From Halomonas sp. (lineage in GTDB: Bacteria > Pseudomonadota > Gammaproteobacteria > Pseudomonadales > Halomonadaceae), in NCBI RefSeq assembly GCF_020832045.1, contig NZ_JAFIFK010000003.1, positions 1-64,000 of the forward strand: a DNA stretch of 64,000 nucleotides, written 5' to 3'. The position numbers and the translations under genes were made by a program. Every line of letters begins with the position of its first letter. Position 1 is the first letter of the stretch. Under the pieces are notes generated by a model. That model worked only from the letters and a program-made list of their open reading frames with translations. It was not told where the DNA came from and made no database searches. Below, in pieces: positions 1-9,283 of the stretch.

Positions 1-20
1 CGACCGGCGAAGGCCGGTCG
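1..20. terminator. Hairpin at the left edge, probable 3' end of the upstream gene
   Basis: Perfect 8-bp stem (1-8 with 13-20) and a GAAG tetraloop. No T tract follows directly. It probably closes the gene lying left of the window. In related genomes hflC often precedes hisZ, but that gene is not visible here. Confidence 0.4.
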
Positions 21-77
21 ACGTGCGTCACCCCGGTTGCGGGGTTCAACCTGGCGTCAAACGTGATAGAATCTTCG

Positions 78-101
78 AACCGGGCGTGGCCCGGTTTTTT
101 T
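78..101 (+). terminator. Rho-independent terminator upstream of hisZ
   Basis: Perfect 8-bp stem (78-85 with 89-96), 3-nt loop and an uninterrupted T run after the stem. It lies 63 bases before the chosen hisZ start. It therefore ends the upstream transcript, or could act as an attenuator if transcription enters hisZ from the left. Confidence 0.8.
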
Positions 102-163
102 GTGGGCCATTTTTGCCATCGCGTCCTTTTCGTCCCGCCCAAATGCCTTGCAGGATTGATGAC

Positions 164-1339
164 ATGACCATTGCTGACCGCTGGCTGCTGCCCGACGGCA
201 TGGATGAAGTACTGCCGCCCCAGGCGAGCCGCATGGAGGAGCTGCGCCGAGCGCTGCTGGACCTTTATCATCGCTGGGGCTACGACCAGGTAATGCCGCC
301 CCCGGTAGAGTTTCTCGACTCGCTGTTGACCGGAACCGGTACCGACCTGGACCTGCAGACCTTCAAGCTGACCGACCAGCTCACCGGCCGTCTCATGGGG
401 GTAAGTGCCGATGTAACGCCTCAAGTGGCTCGTATGGATGCGCACTCCATGCGTCATCAGGGGCCGGCCCGTCTGTGCTACTGCACCAACGTGCTGCGGG
501 CCAAGGCCGATCAGCACCAGGGGGGGCGCAGCCCGGTGCAGGTGGGCGTCGAGCTGTTCGGCCATGCGGGTCTTGAAGCCGACCTCGAAATCCTGCGGCT
601 GGCCTTATTGAGCCTCAAGACGGCTGGTGCAGCAGAGCTGCACCTGGCATTGGGACACATAGGCATCTATCGTAGCCTGGTGCAGGCCGCAAGGCTGGAT
701 CACGACCAGGAGCGTGCGCTGTTCGAGGCACTGGAACTCAAGTCACCCGGCGCGCTGGCCGAGCAGGTCGGAGCGAGCGTGTCCGACCCGGCACTTGCCG
801 ACATGTTCCGGGCTCTGGGACGGCTGCATGGCGGGGCCGAGGTGCTGGATGCCGCACGCGAGGCCTTCGCTGGCGCCCCTGCTGCCGTGGCCGAAGCGCT
901 GGCTCAACTGCGTGCCTTGCATCAGGGGGTGGTCGAGGAGCACCCTGAAGTCGAGCTCTACTTCGATTTGGCCGAGCTGCGTGGCTATGAGTACCACACG
1001 GGTATGATGTTTGCCGCCTTCGTGCCGGGCTATGGCCAGGCTCTGGCCAAGGGCGGCCGCTATGACGATACGGGACGAGCCTTCGGCCGAGCACGTCCCG
1101 CCACCGGTTTTTCGATGGACCTGAAGCAGCTTGCCACGCTGGTACAGAGCCAGCCGGCCTGCGACGGTATCTGGGCTCCGGCGGCAGGGGAAGGGCTGAG
1201 CGAGGCCATTGCCGCGCTGCGCGACAGTGGGCAACGGGTCGTGCAGGCGTTGCCGGGGCAGGTTACGCCGCCCGAAGCACACCGTTGCAGCCAACGACTC
1301 GTACAGGTCGACGGCCGCTGGCAGACGCAGGCTCTCTAG
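164..1339 (+). CDS. hisZ: ATP phosphoribosyltransferase regulatory subunit HisZ
   Basis: Regulatory subunit that pairs with short-form HisG to catalyse the first step of histidine biosynthesis (ATP plus PRPP) in the cytoplasm. The 391-aa product has a class II histidyl-tRNA-synthetase-like fold. The N-terminal part carries the family segment LTGRLMGVSADVTPQVARMD. The C-terminal part has GYEYHTGMMFAAF and KGGRYD, the remnant of the synthetase active site without aminoacylation function. The frame stays open upstream to position 23, but that stretch contains a rho-independent terminator. ATG 164 (MTIADRWLLPDG) fits the family N-terminus and is chosen. purA follows 139 bases later, a pairing common in gammaproteobacteria. 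A HisG subunit is not in the window. Confidence 0.95.
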   Translation: MTIADRWLLPDGMDEVLPPQASRMEELRRALLDLYHRWGYDQVMPPPVEFLDSLLTGTGTDLDLQTFKLTDQLTGRLMGVSADVTPQVARMDAHSMRHQGPARLCYCTNVLRAKADQHQGGRSPVQVGVELFGHAGLEADLEILRLALLSLKTAGAAELHLALGHIGIYRSLVQAARLDHDQERALFEALELKSPGALAEQVGASVSDPALADMFRALGRLHGGAEVLDAAREAFAGAPAAVAEALAQLRALHQGVVEEHPEVELYFDLAELRGYEYHTGMMFAAFVPGYGQALAKGGRYDDTGRAFGRARPATGFSMDLKQLATLVQSQPACDGIWAPAAGEGLSEAIAALRDSGQRVVQALPGQVTPPEAHRCSQRLVQVDGRWQTQAL

Positions 1340-1460
1340 GAGCCGGCCATCTTGCTGGCGGGCTGTGTAGAGAAGACAGAGTTGAACGACACCGGCAGCA
1401 GGTCGGTAGACGAACGCGACCTGCAGGCCGGATCATCGACGCGCACGTACGCGGCGCTGA

Positions 1461-2774
<1,314 letters not shown>

Positions 2775-2796
2775 GCACGGCGCGATGGGCAGGTAA

Positions 2797-2832
2797 ATAC
2801 AGCTAGGCCGGCTTACGCCGGCCTAGCTGTAT
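2797..2832. terminator. Long hairpin between convergent purA and the Sel1-repeat gene
   Basis: Perfect 16-bp stem (2797-2812 with 2817-2832) and a 4-nt TTAC loop, between two convergent stop codons. The T tract is poor, so termination could rely on stem strength in both directions. Confidence 0.7.
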
Positions 2833-2856
2833 CGGGACAACAAACTTTTCGGCTAC

Positions 2857-5496
2857 CTACTCCTCGGCTTCTACCTCTACACCGCTGGCCGCTGCCAGAG
2901 CTTCCTCATCGCTGAGCAATTGACGCAGCGTCTCCACGGCCAGCTGGCCATCGCTCTCGAATACGTCGTCCAGCCATAGCAGCGCCTGCTCCTGGTTGGC
3001 TTGCAGTCCGCGAGAGGCGAGATAGGCTTCGGCCAGGGCGAGACGGGCGCTGCGGTGCCCTTGGCTGGCGGCTTCATAAAGATAGTTGGCGCCGAGCTCA
3101 GGATCGGTTTCGATATTGCCGCCCCGCAAGTATTCCCGCCCAAGGGAGGCTTGCGCACCCGGGTGCCCCTGTTCGGCGGCATCGTGCAGCAGCTCGTAGC
3201 CGCGCTCCACATCCTGTCCGATGGCGCCTTCGCCGCGCATCAGCGCAAGGCCAAGTGCCGCCGTGGCATAATCGGCCCCGGCGTCGATGGCTTGTTGATA
3301 CAGGCGTTCGGCTTCCGCGGCATCTTCTTCGACACCTTCGCCGTTCTGATAGGCCTCGGCCAAAATGAAAGCCGCGTGGGGCATCCCGGCATCGGCGGCT
3401 TGCCTCAGCATCTCGAGACCGCGCTCTACGTCCTGCTCGACGTGCTCTCCCGTTAGGTAGGCCTCACCGAGATTGGCTCGCGCGCCAGAATGGCCACGGG
3501 CGACGGCGGCTTCCAGATAGTCGATGCCGCGCTCGGTAGAGCCGCGCTCCATATGCATGCGGCCGAGACTCGCTGCCGCGCCGGCGTGGCCGGCCTGATG
3601 CGCCTGCTCCAGCCACTGTTCGGCCTGTGCCTGGTCGCGCTGAACGCCCTCCCCATTGAGATAGGCACGCCCCAGGTCGGCCATGGCGCCGGGGTGGCCG
3701 TTCTGCGCGGCAGCTATGAGCGCCTCGATATTGCCTTCGGCACCAAGGTCACGCTGTACATAGGTCAGCGCATCGTCGGCCGATTCGTGTCCGATTTCCT
3801 GGGCACGTGAGAGCCAGCGATTGGCTTCGCCCAGGTCGCGCTCCACACCGTTACCGTGACGGTAGGCGCGGCCCAGCACTACCATGGCATAGGCATCGCC
3901 CTGTTCGGCAGCCTGGCTCACCATTCGAATGCCTTCGCTGGGGTTACCCTCGAGGCTTCCATCCAGATAGGCCTCGCCAAGCTGGGTCAGCGCCGTGGTG
4001 TCGCCAGCTTGTGCTGCGCGTTCCAGTAACTCCCGTCCACGGACGGGGTCGTGGGGAAGCATCTCGCCGGCAAGGTAGGCCGATCCCAGCATTCGCATGG
4101 CGCCGCTCTGGCCGCGTTCGGCGGCACCCTGGAGCAGTTCTTCGGCACGATTGGGATCCTGAGGTGTGCCGCGCCCCTCGAGCAGGGCACCGCCCAACTG
4201 CTCGGTTGCCCACGGATGGCCAAGTTCATGCCCGCGTTCGAGGTAGTCGATGGCGATATAGGGCTGGCCCGCGACGCGCTCGTCGTCGAGATAGAGCGAA
4301 CCCAGTTGAGCCAGCGCCAGTGGATGGTTTTGCTCGGCGGCCTCCTCCAGTAGGCCCATGCCGCGAGGCAGGTCGTTGAGCCCGGCCTCGCCTTCGACCA
4401 GGGCACGGCCCAGTATGACCCGTGCATCGATCGACCCTGCCTGGATCGCTTCGCGTAGCCAGCGCTCAGCGCGCACTGGTTCGGGTTGGCCGACTTCGGG
4501 TTCGAGGAGCGACTGACCGAGGAAGGTCATGGCATCCACATTGCCCTGATTGGCGGCATCCTCGAGCAGCTCGAGACCCTGCTGGTATTCTCCGGCTCGG
4601 GTCAGATCGCGCCCGGCTCGGGCCAAAGCATCGAGATCGCCCGCCTCAGCGGCCCGCTGCAGCCAGTGGATACGCTGGCTGGGCTGGTCGCCGAGCAGGC
4701 CCTCTTCGGAGTGGAGCGAGGCAAGCTGAAGCATGGCGTTGACGTCGCCCTGACCCGCATGCCCTTCCAGCACGCCGGCATAGCGCTGGGCGTAATCCAT
4801 CGCCCGTGCCGGGTCCTCTTCCAGCCAGCCGCCGGGTGCGTGGGCTTCAGCCAGGGCCTCGAGAGCCTGTGGATCTCCACGCTCGGCAGCTTCACGGTAG
4901 AGTCGATGGGCAAGCTCGGGATCGGCCTCGACACCTTCTCCGCCTTCGGCCAGCAATCTGGCCAGCAGAACCTCGGCATTCCGGTCGAGATCGGCCGCCT
5001 TGGCCTGCCATAGCAGGTAGTAAGCGAGCACATCGTGGCGCTCGACGCCCCGACCCTCCAGGTAGAGCCGGCCGAGATTGAGCGATGCATGACCATGAAT
5101 GGGCGAGGGTCGCTCGATGGCTTTACCATATAGCCTGGCCGCCTCGATGCGATCGACCTCTACGCCTTGACCGCGCTCGTAGAGCTTGCCCATTTCGTAA
5201 TAGGCGGGCGGAAAACCCATCTCCATGAGCGGCTGCAGCTGCTCTATGGCTTCGTCGTAGCGCCCTTGCTCGATGGTATCCTGGGCAGCGTTGATACGAT
5301 CCCAGTCGTAGCCATCCATGGGGGCCGCGATATCGACTTCGAACCAGGCCGCATATTCAGCAGGCACGGGGCCGGCATGCCCGCCCTCGGGGGGCGCGTG
5401 GGTTATGGCGCATCCAGCTAGCCATGCTGACAAGGTGATCGCTGCGGTGAGCCGCAGCGAGGGGATGCGCCGAGTCCTGTTCGCTATCCGTTCCAT
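2857..5496 (-). CDS. Giant Sel1/TPR-repeat outer-membrane lipoprotein, AlgK-like
   Basis: Last gene of the exopolysaccharide operon. The 879-aa product starts with a lipoprotein signal peptide: basic N-terminus, hydrophobic stretch and lipobox LAGC with the lipidated cysteine at residue 29. About residue 60 onward is an array of some twenty Sel1-type TPR units of about 36 residues (pattern A-LG-Y--G-GV--D---A). Each unit is a helix pair, making a long protein-binding solenoid. In Pseudomonas alginate operons the Sel1 lipoprotein AlgK (about 475 aa) helps place and stabilise the porin AlgE. By position and architecture this protein is the likely counterpart at nearly twice the length. No AlgE-like barrel lies beside it. 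RBS AGGGGA lies 5 bases before ATG. Sel1 architecture is certain; the AlgK role is inferred. Confidence 0.8.
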   Translation of the reverse strand: MERIANRTRRIPSLRLTAAITLSAWLAGCAITHAPPEGGHAGPVPAEYAAWFEVDIAAPMDGYDWDRINAAQDTIEQGRYDEAIEQLQPLMEMGFPPAYYEMGKLYERGQGVEVDRIEAARLYGKAIERPSPIHGHASLNLGRLYLEGRGVERHDVLAYYLLWQAKAADLDRNAEVLLARLLAEGGEGVEADPELAHRLYREAAERGDPQALEALAEAHAPGGWLEEDPARAMDYAQRYAGVLEGHAGQGDVNAMLQLASLHSEEGLLGDQPSQRIHWLQRAAEAGDLDALARAGRDLTRAGEYQQGLELLEDAANQGNVDAMTFLGQSLLEPEVGQPEPVRAERWLREAIQAGSIDARVILGRALVEGEAGLNDLPRGMGLLEEAAEQNHPLALAQLGSLYLDDERVAGQPYIAIDYLERGHELGHPWATEQLGGALLEGRGTPQDPNRAEELLQGAAERGQSGAMRMLGSAYLAGEMLPHDPVRGRELLERAAQAGDTTALTQLGEAYLDGSLEGNPSEGIRMVSQAAEQGDAYAMVVLGRAYRHGNGVERDLGEANRWLSRAQEIGHESADDALTYVQRDLGAEGNIEALIAAAQNGHPGAMADLGRAYLNGEGVQRDQAQAEQWLEQAHQAGHAGAAASLGRMHMERGSTERGIDYLEAAVARGHSGARANLGEAYLTGEHVEQDVERGLEMLRQAADAGMPHAAFILAEAYQNGEGVEEDAAEAERLYQQAIDAGADYATAALGLALMRGEGAIGQDVERGYELLHDAAEQGHPGAQASLGREYLRGGNIETDPELGANYLYEAASQGHRSARLALAEAYLASRGLQANQEQALLWLDDVFESDGQLAVETLRQLLSDEEALAAASGVEVEAEE

Positions 5497-5544
5497 TTGT
5501 TCCCCTCTCTGTTTGCGGTGTCGTGTGGTTATGGATGTCCCGTT

Positions 5545-6795
5545 TCAGTTCCCCAGCCCACGAAACGCCTCGGTACTGCGACGCTCCTCGTCCATGAACA
5601 CATGCTGCTGGGAGGCGGGGTCCATGAAGTAGAGCGAAATGAACCCACCCGCGCTGCGGTTGTAGGTGGGGCGTACCCGCGACACGAAATCCTCCATGGG
5701 CGGGTGGTCGTAATGGGCCAGGTAGATATCCATCCAGGTGAAGTACTGGGGGTCGCGCAGGAACCCCGTGAATTGCTCGAGCGGTGCGTAGTCACCGAGG
5801 GCCGCAGGGTCGTCCAGAATGACGAACAGGAAGTCGATCGCCTCATGGATGGTGTTGCCCTCGTATTCAAGATCGAAGATGTCATAGCCTTGACGGTGGA
5901 TGACCTGCATGTTCGTGATCAGGTAGTTCAGCGCGTAGTTCTGATAGTGGGTGGCCCGCCTTCCGCGGCCGACTTCGAGGGGCAGGGCGCCGTTCTCGGT
6001 CATGTCATGGAGCGCCGAGTAGATGGCGCTGACACCGAAGCGAAACAGGTCGTCGTCCTCGACCAGCACCCCGACCATGCTTGCGTAGAGCGCCCGGCGA
6101 TAGAAGTGGTTGTTGCAGCAGCTCTCCTCGGGCTCACCCGGGATCGCCGAGTGCTGCAGGGCGAGACCATGCAGCCATCGCTCCACTTCCGCCCGCTCTT
6201 CCTCGTAGCCCTCCACGTAAGGGCGAACGATGGAGTAAGCCATGGCAGCGGCAAACAGCATGGACTCGGAGGCGAACCACGCCTGGGGCTCCTGCGAGTC
6301 ATAGCGGAAGGTGGTGAGTGCCTTAGCGTCGGCCCAACCGTACAGATACCGTACCAGGCAGTCTGCGTAGAAGGTGTCGCCACTGGCCACGAAGGCCCCG
6401 GCCAGTTCCGAAACGCTATCTTCGAACGCGAAGAGCGGTTCGGTAGCCAGTTCCCACTCCTCCGGATTGGGGTAAAAGCCGGGTATGCCGCCTCGGGTGG
6501 TAATCGGCTCGAAATTGAGCTTCTGGCGACAGCTGATACCTAGCCCTGCCTCATCGTTTTCCTGTAACAGAATCGAGTTGCGAGTCCCGTTCAGCAGCTC
6601 CATACGGGCTTCGACATCGAAATAGCTGGCATCGGTATCGTTGACGCGATAGTCGGAGAGATCCAGCGCCATGCGCTCCTCTCTCGAAAGCGTGTCGGCT
6701 TGTGCCAAGGCGCCGCCCGTCGCCAGCAGAGCGATAGGCAGAAGAAGACCCAGCAAGGGGGGGTGTACAAGTCCTTTTATTACAGCAAGGGGCAT
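5545..6795 (-). CDS. Periplasmic AlgL-like (PL5, alginate lyase superfamily) uronate lyase
   Basis: Predicted periplasmic polysaccharide lyase cleaving uronate polymers by beta-elimination. The 416-aa product has a Sec signal peptide ending near ALAQA (about residue 32). It keeps catalytic signatures of the AlgL family: CCNNHFYRRA, matching the Asn-His pair of AlgL, and RRATHYQNYALN, matching the Arg/His/Tyr segment. WFASESMLFAAAMAYSIVRP lines the helical barrel. In alginate operons AlgL clears misrouted polymer from the periplasm. Known PL5 members include enzymes active on polyglucuronate, so the fold does not fix the substrate. The start at 6795 is chosen for the signal peptide and a GGAG 11 bases upstream; the longer frame to 6897 overlaps the preceding gene. 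It lies 35 bases after the lyase-14 gene and 48 bases before the Sel1 gene. Confidence 0.85.
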   Translation of the reverse strand: MPLAVIKGLVHPPLLGLLLPIALLATGGALAQADTLSREERMALDLSDYRVNDTDASYFDVEARMELLNGTRNSILLQENDEAGLGISCRQKLNFEPITTRGGIPGFYPNPEEWELATEPLFAFEDSVSELAGAFVASGDTFYADCLVRYLYGWADAKALTTFRYDSQEPQAWFASESMLFAAAMAYSIVRPYVEGYEEERAEVERWLHGLALQHSAIPGEPEESCCNNHFYRRALYASMVGVLVEDDDLFRFGVSAIYSALHDMTENGALPLEVGRGRRATHYQNYALNYLITNMQVIHRQGYDIFDLEYEGNTIHEAIDFLFVILDDPAALGDYAPLEQFTGFLRDPQYFTWMDIYLAHYDHPPMEDFVSRVRPTYNRSAGGFISLYFMDPASQQHVFMDEERRSTEAFRGLGN

Positions 6796-6830
6796 GATCG
6801 GCGTCGCTCCATTGGCGCTCGAATGCAGGG

Positions 6831-7739
6831 TCAGGATCCTGAGGTGTAAAAACGGAAAGCGGCAAAATCCACGTATTGGTCGCGAGGCGTTCGCCAACCT
6901 TCACCCGTGCCGCCGAAGAAGGTCGAGAACATCAGCCCATCGATGGTGAGGCTAGGCGTGGTGCGAAAGACCACATCTTGTTGCTCCAGCACCGGTCGTC
7001 CATCCACCCACAGCCGGGCGATGCCGTTTTCCTGATCGGGATCGTTCAAGACGATTTCCTGTTCGATGTTGACCCAGCGGCCGAGGGGGAAGCGCCAGAA
7101 GCCTCGTCCAATGGAATCCCCTTCGAATCCGACCACATAGGGATAGAGCTCACCTTCACCTTCCTCGCGCCACATCAGGCGCATGGAGAAGCCGCTCACG
7201 CCATCGACCTCTTCACCACCCGAAGGTGCCTCGCCGCCGTAGAGCCCAGGCAGCTTGCCGCCGCGAACGAAATCGAAGTCGCTAGGAAAACGAACCATGT
7301 AGCTCAGGCAGGCTCGCTCAGCGCCCTGTAGCGAAGGCGGGTCGCTGTAGAAGCCAGCGCCGCCACGTGGTTCCTCTCCCGGCGAAGAGGTACCAGCAGG
7401 GTAGTGGACGCGCAGGCCGGGCTCGCCGATGCCGGTTTGCCCGACACCGAGCCGCTCCACGTTTTCATCGGTACCCCAGTGGCGTGTGGTATGGAAATTC
7501 TGACGTACGGAGGCGTGACCGTCGCGAATGGTGGCGTTCGCGGCCTGGCGCGGTCGCGGGGTTTCCTTTGCCGTATAGCGCTGCGAGCAGGCCTCGACCT
7601 GGGGAATGCCGACGCGGGCCTCGGAGTCCTCGTTCGCATGGACGGCACTCGCCGGCAGCAGGAACAGGGCGCCAAGCAGCAGCCTCGAAGGCGTGCCGGC
7701 ATATCTCGGTCTCGGTTTAGCTATCATCGGTAGCTTCAT
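6831..7739 (-). CDS. Secreted polysaccharide lyase family 14-like protein
   Basis: The 302-aa product has a Sec signal peptide (cleavage near AVHANED, about residue 36). The rest is a beta-jelly-roll domain with the pattern of family 14 lyases: FDFVRGGKLPGLYGG, GFSMRLMWR, GRGFWRFPLGRWVNIEQEI and FSTFFGG. Characterised relatives cut alginate or beta-1,4-glucuronan; related folds are classed in PL20. The position between the PilZ protein and the AlgL-like lyase makes it part of the polymer-making operon, not a catabolic cluster. The gene overlaps the alg44-like stop by 23 bases. The third in-frame ATG (7739) is chosen because GGAGG lies 6 bases before it, whereas it abuts the first ATG at 7745. 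Substrate is inferred only. Confidence 0.8.
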   Translation of the reverse strand: MKLPMIAKPRPRYAGTPSRLLLGALFLLPASAVHANEDSEARVGIPQVEACSQRYTAKETPRPRQAANATIRDGHASVRQNFHTTRHWGTDENVERLGVGQTGIGEPGLRVHYPAGTSSPGEEPRGGAGFYSDPPSLQGAERACLSYMVRFPSDFDFVRGGKLPGLYGGEAPSGGEEVDGVSGFSMRLMWREEGEGELYPYVVGFEGDSIGRGFWRFPLGRWVNIEQEIVLNDPDQENGIARLWVDGRPVLEQQDVVFRTTPSLTIDGLMFSTFFGGTGEGWRTPRDQYVDFAAFRFYTSGS

Positions 7740-9264
7740 CGTCATCCTCCATGGCGGCGCGATAGATATCGTCTCCGAACTGGATCACCGACCGCACGCC
7801 TTGCCAGATCCGCTCGGAGGCGGCACCCAGCAGAGGGGCTTCGGTGAAGCGGACATCGACGGGCTGACCGACACTCTCGGCCGGTAGCGGTTCCTCCGGT
7901 ACCAGCAGGACACTGGCCACGTTCTGCTGCTGACGCACCCAACTGGGGAAGCCTGCGCGGGGCTGGCGCTCGACGTCGAGGGCCACGTTGCGTACCCGAG
8001 CGCGAATGGGCTGGTTGGCATTGGGCAACGTGACATAGGCCTGCTGGTTGGAATCGATGCGGTTGATGTCGTTCATGTGCACCAGCGCCTCGACCAGCAC
8101 GTCGTCCTCGTCGGTACGGATCAGCGTCATGATCCGTTCGCTCTCGTTGATGTAGACCCCGTCGGCACTGCTCAATGCCCACGCCACCAGGCAGTCGCAG
8201 GGGCTATAGATGTCATTGCTGGCCATACGCGACTCGAGGGCGGCGATACGCGAGCTCTCGTAGTCGCGTACGGTTTCGAACTGATCGATGCGCGCCTGGG
8301 CGATTTCCGGTGAGACGGACTCGAAGGTCATGGTGTCGCCGCTGGCCGGCTGCGCCGAATTGGCCAGGCTGACCTCCTGCATGCCGCCTGCGATGTGCTC
8401 GCGCAGGTTGTCGAGCAGGCGGTTGTTGTAGTCCAGCGCCGCCTCGGCAAGGATCAGATCCGACTCAAGGTCACTGTTGATGACGTTGGTCAGTAGTTGG
8501 TCGCGTTCGACCTGGTCGCCGGCGGTAAGCTCATGTTCGCCCAGAATCCCCGGGCTGGGGGCGCGGATATCGATGCGCGGGGCCGTTACGGCGGCGAAGC
8601 TGGGCTCGATGAGCATGAAGTTGCGATAGGCCGTAGCCGCGCCTACCAGTACCAGTACGCCGATGGCGGCGAACAGCAGAATATAGCGCCCTATGGGCTT
8701 GGGCGGACGAGCCGGTGGAAGCGGCTTGGTTGCCTGTCGCTTGCGCGGAGTCTGCGGATCTTCGCCGGCCATCAACCCTTCGATATTGGGCGAGCGGCCG
8801 CTGAGCGCGCTGCGGATGATCTGGCGCAGCAGCTCGCGATGCTGGGGCTCGATATCGGTGATCTCGAAGCTGACATCGTACCCGGCGCCGCTCGCTGCAG
8901 GAGAGGTGCGCAGGCACTCCGCCTTCAGCGGTACGATCAGCTCGGTGGCGCCTGCCATCATCAGAAGCGAGGCCGAAATGCGTTCGCCAGGGTGGAAGTC
9001 CCGCTGGCTCTGAGCGGAGAAGCCCCCCAGCGATACGTCATTACCGTTCAGCTCGGTGTCGCTGTCGGCAAGGTCGACGCGAAAGGGGAGGGAGACCCGA
9101 ATATAGCCACGCTCGTCACGCCGTTCGTGCTGCAGGCGATCGCCGTGGCTCAGGCGCGTACCGTCATGGTCCGGTGGTGGAGTGTCGGCCTGTTTCCTTG
9201 CTCGGTTACCGCCCAAGGTAGGCTCATGTCGCTTGGGGTCGTCGTTTGAAAAATTATCAGCCAT
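7717..9264 (-). CDS. Alg44-like PilZ/HlyD protein, cyclic-di-GMP receptor of a polysaccharide synthase
   Basis: Inner-membrane protein of 515 aa. An N-terminal PilZ domain (about residues 45-150) has RRDERGYIR, giving RxxxR at R48/R52 and R52/R56, and NDVSLGG, giving DxSxxG at D76/S78/G81. All cyclic-di-GMP contact residues of the family are therefore present. A single membrane segment follows (about 190-212, YILLFAAIGVLVLVGAATAY). The periplasmic part is HlyD-like, with a biotinyl-lipoyl fold split by a helical hairpin (about 240-480). This is the Alg44 layout: ligand binding activates the partner Alg8 glycosyltransferase, and the periplasmic part bridges the export channel. It lies 19 bases after the synthase gene, with GGAG 10 bases before ATG. 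Confidence 0.9.
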   Translation of the reverse strand: MADNFSNDDPKRHEPTLGGNRARKQADTPPPDHDGTRLSHGDRLQHERRDERGYIRVSLPFRVDLADSDTELNGNDVSLGGFSAQSQRDFHPGERISASLLMMAGATELIVPLKAECLRTSPAASGAGYDVSFEITDIEPQHRELLRQIIRSALSGRSPNIEGLMAGEDPQTPRKRQATKPLPPARPPKPIGRYILLFAAIGVLVLVGAATAYRNFMLIEPSFAAVTAPRIDIRAPSPGILGEHELTAGDQVERDQLLTNVINSDLESDLILAEAALDYNNRLLDNLREHIAGGMQEVSLANSAQPASGDTMTFESVSPEIAQARIDQFETVRDYESSRIAALESRMASNDIYSPCDCLVAWALSSADGVYINESERIMTLIRTDEDDVLVEALVHMNDINRIDSNQQAYVTLPNANQPIRARVRNVALDVERQPRAGFPSWVRQQQNVASVLLVPEEPLPAESVGQPVDVRFTEAPLLGAASERIWQGVRSVIQFGDDIYRAAMEDDDEATDDS

Positions 9265-9283
9265 CCGTTGGTCGCTCCATGCG

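Noticed and set aside
5497-6543. 348-codon plus-strand frame antisense to the AlgL-like lyase
   Set aside because: Shadow frame; the lyase strand has a signal peptide and catalytic motifs.
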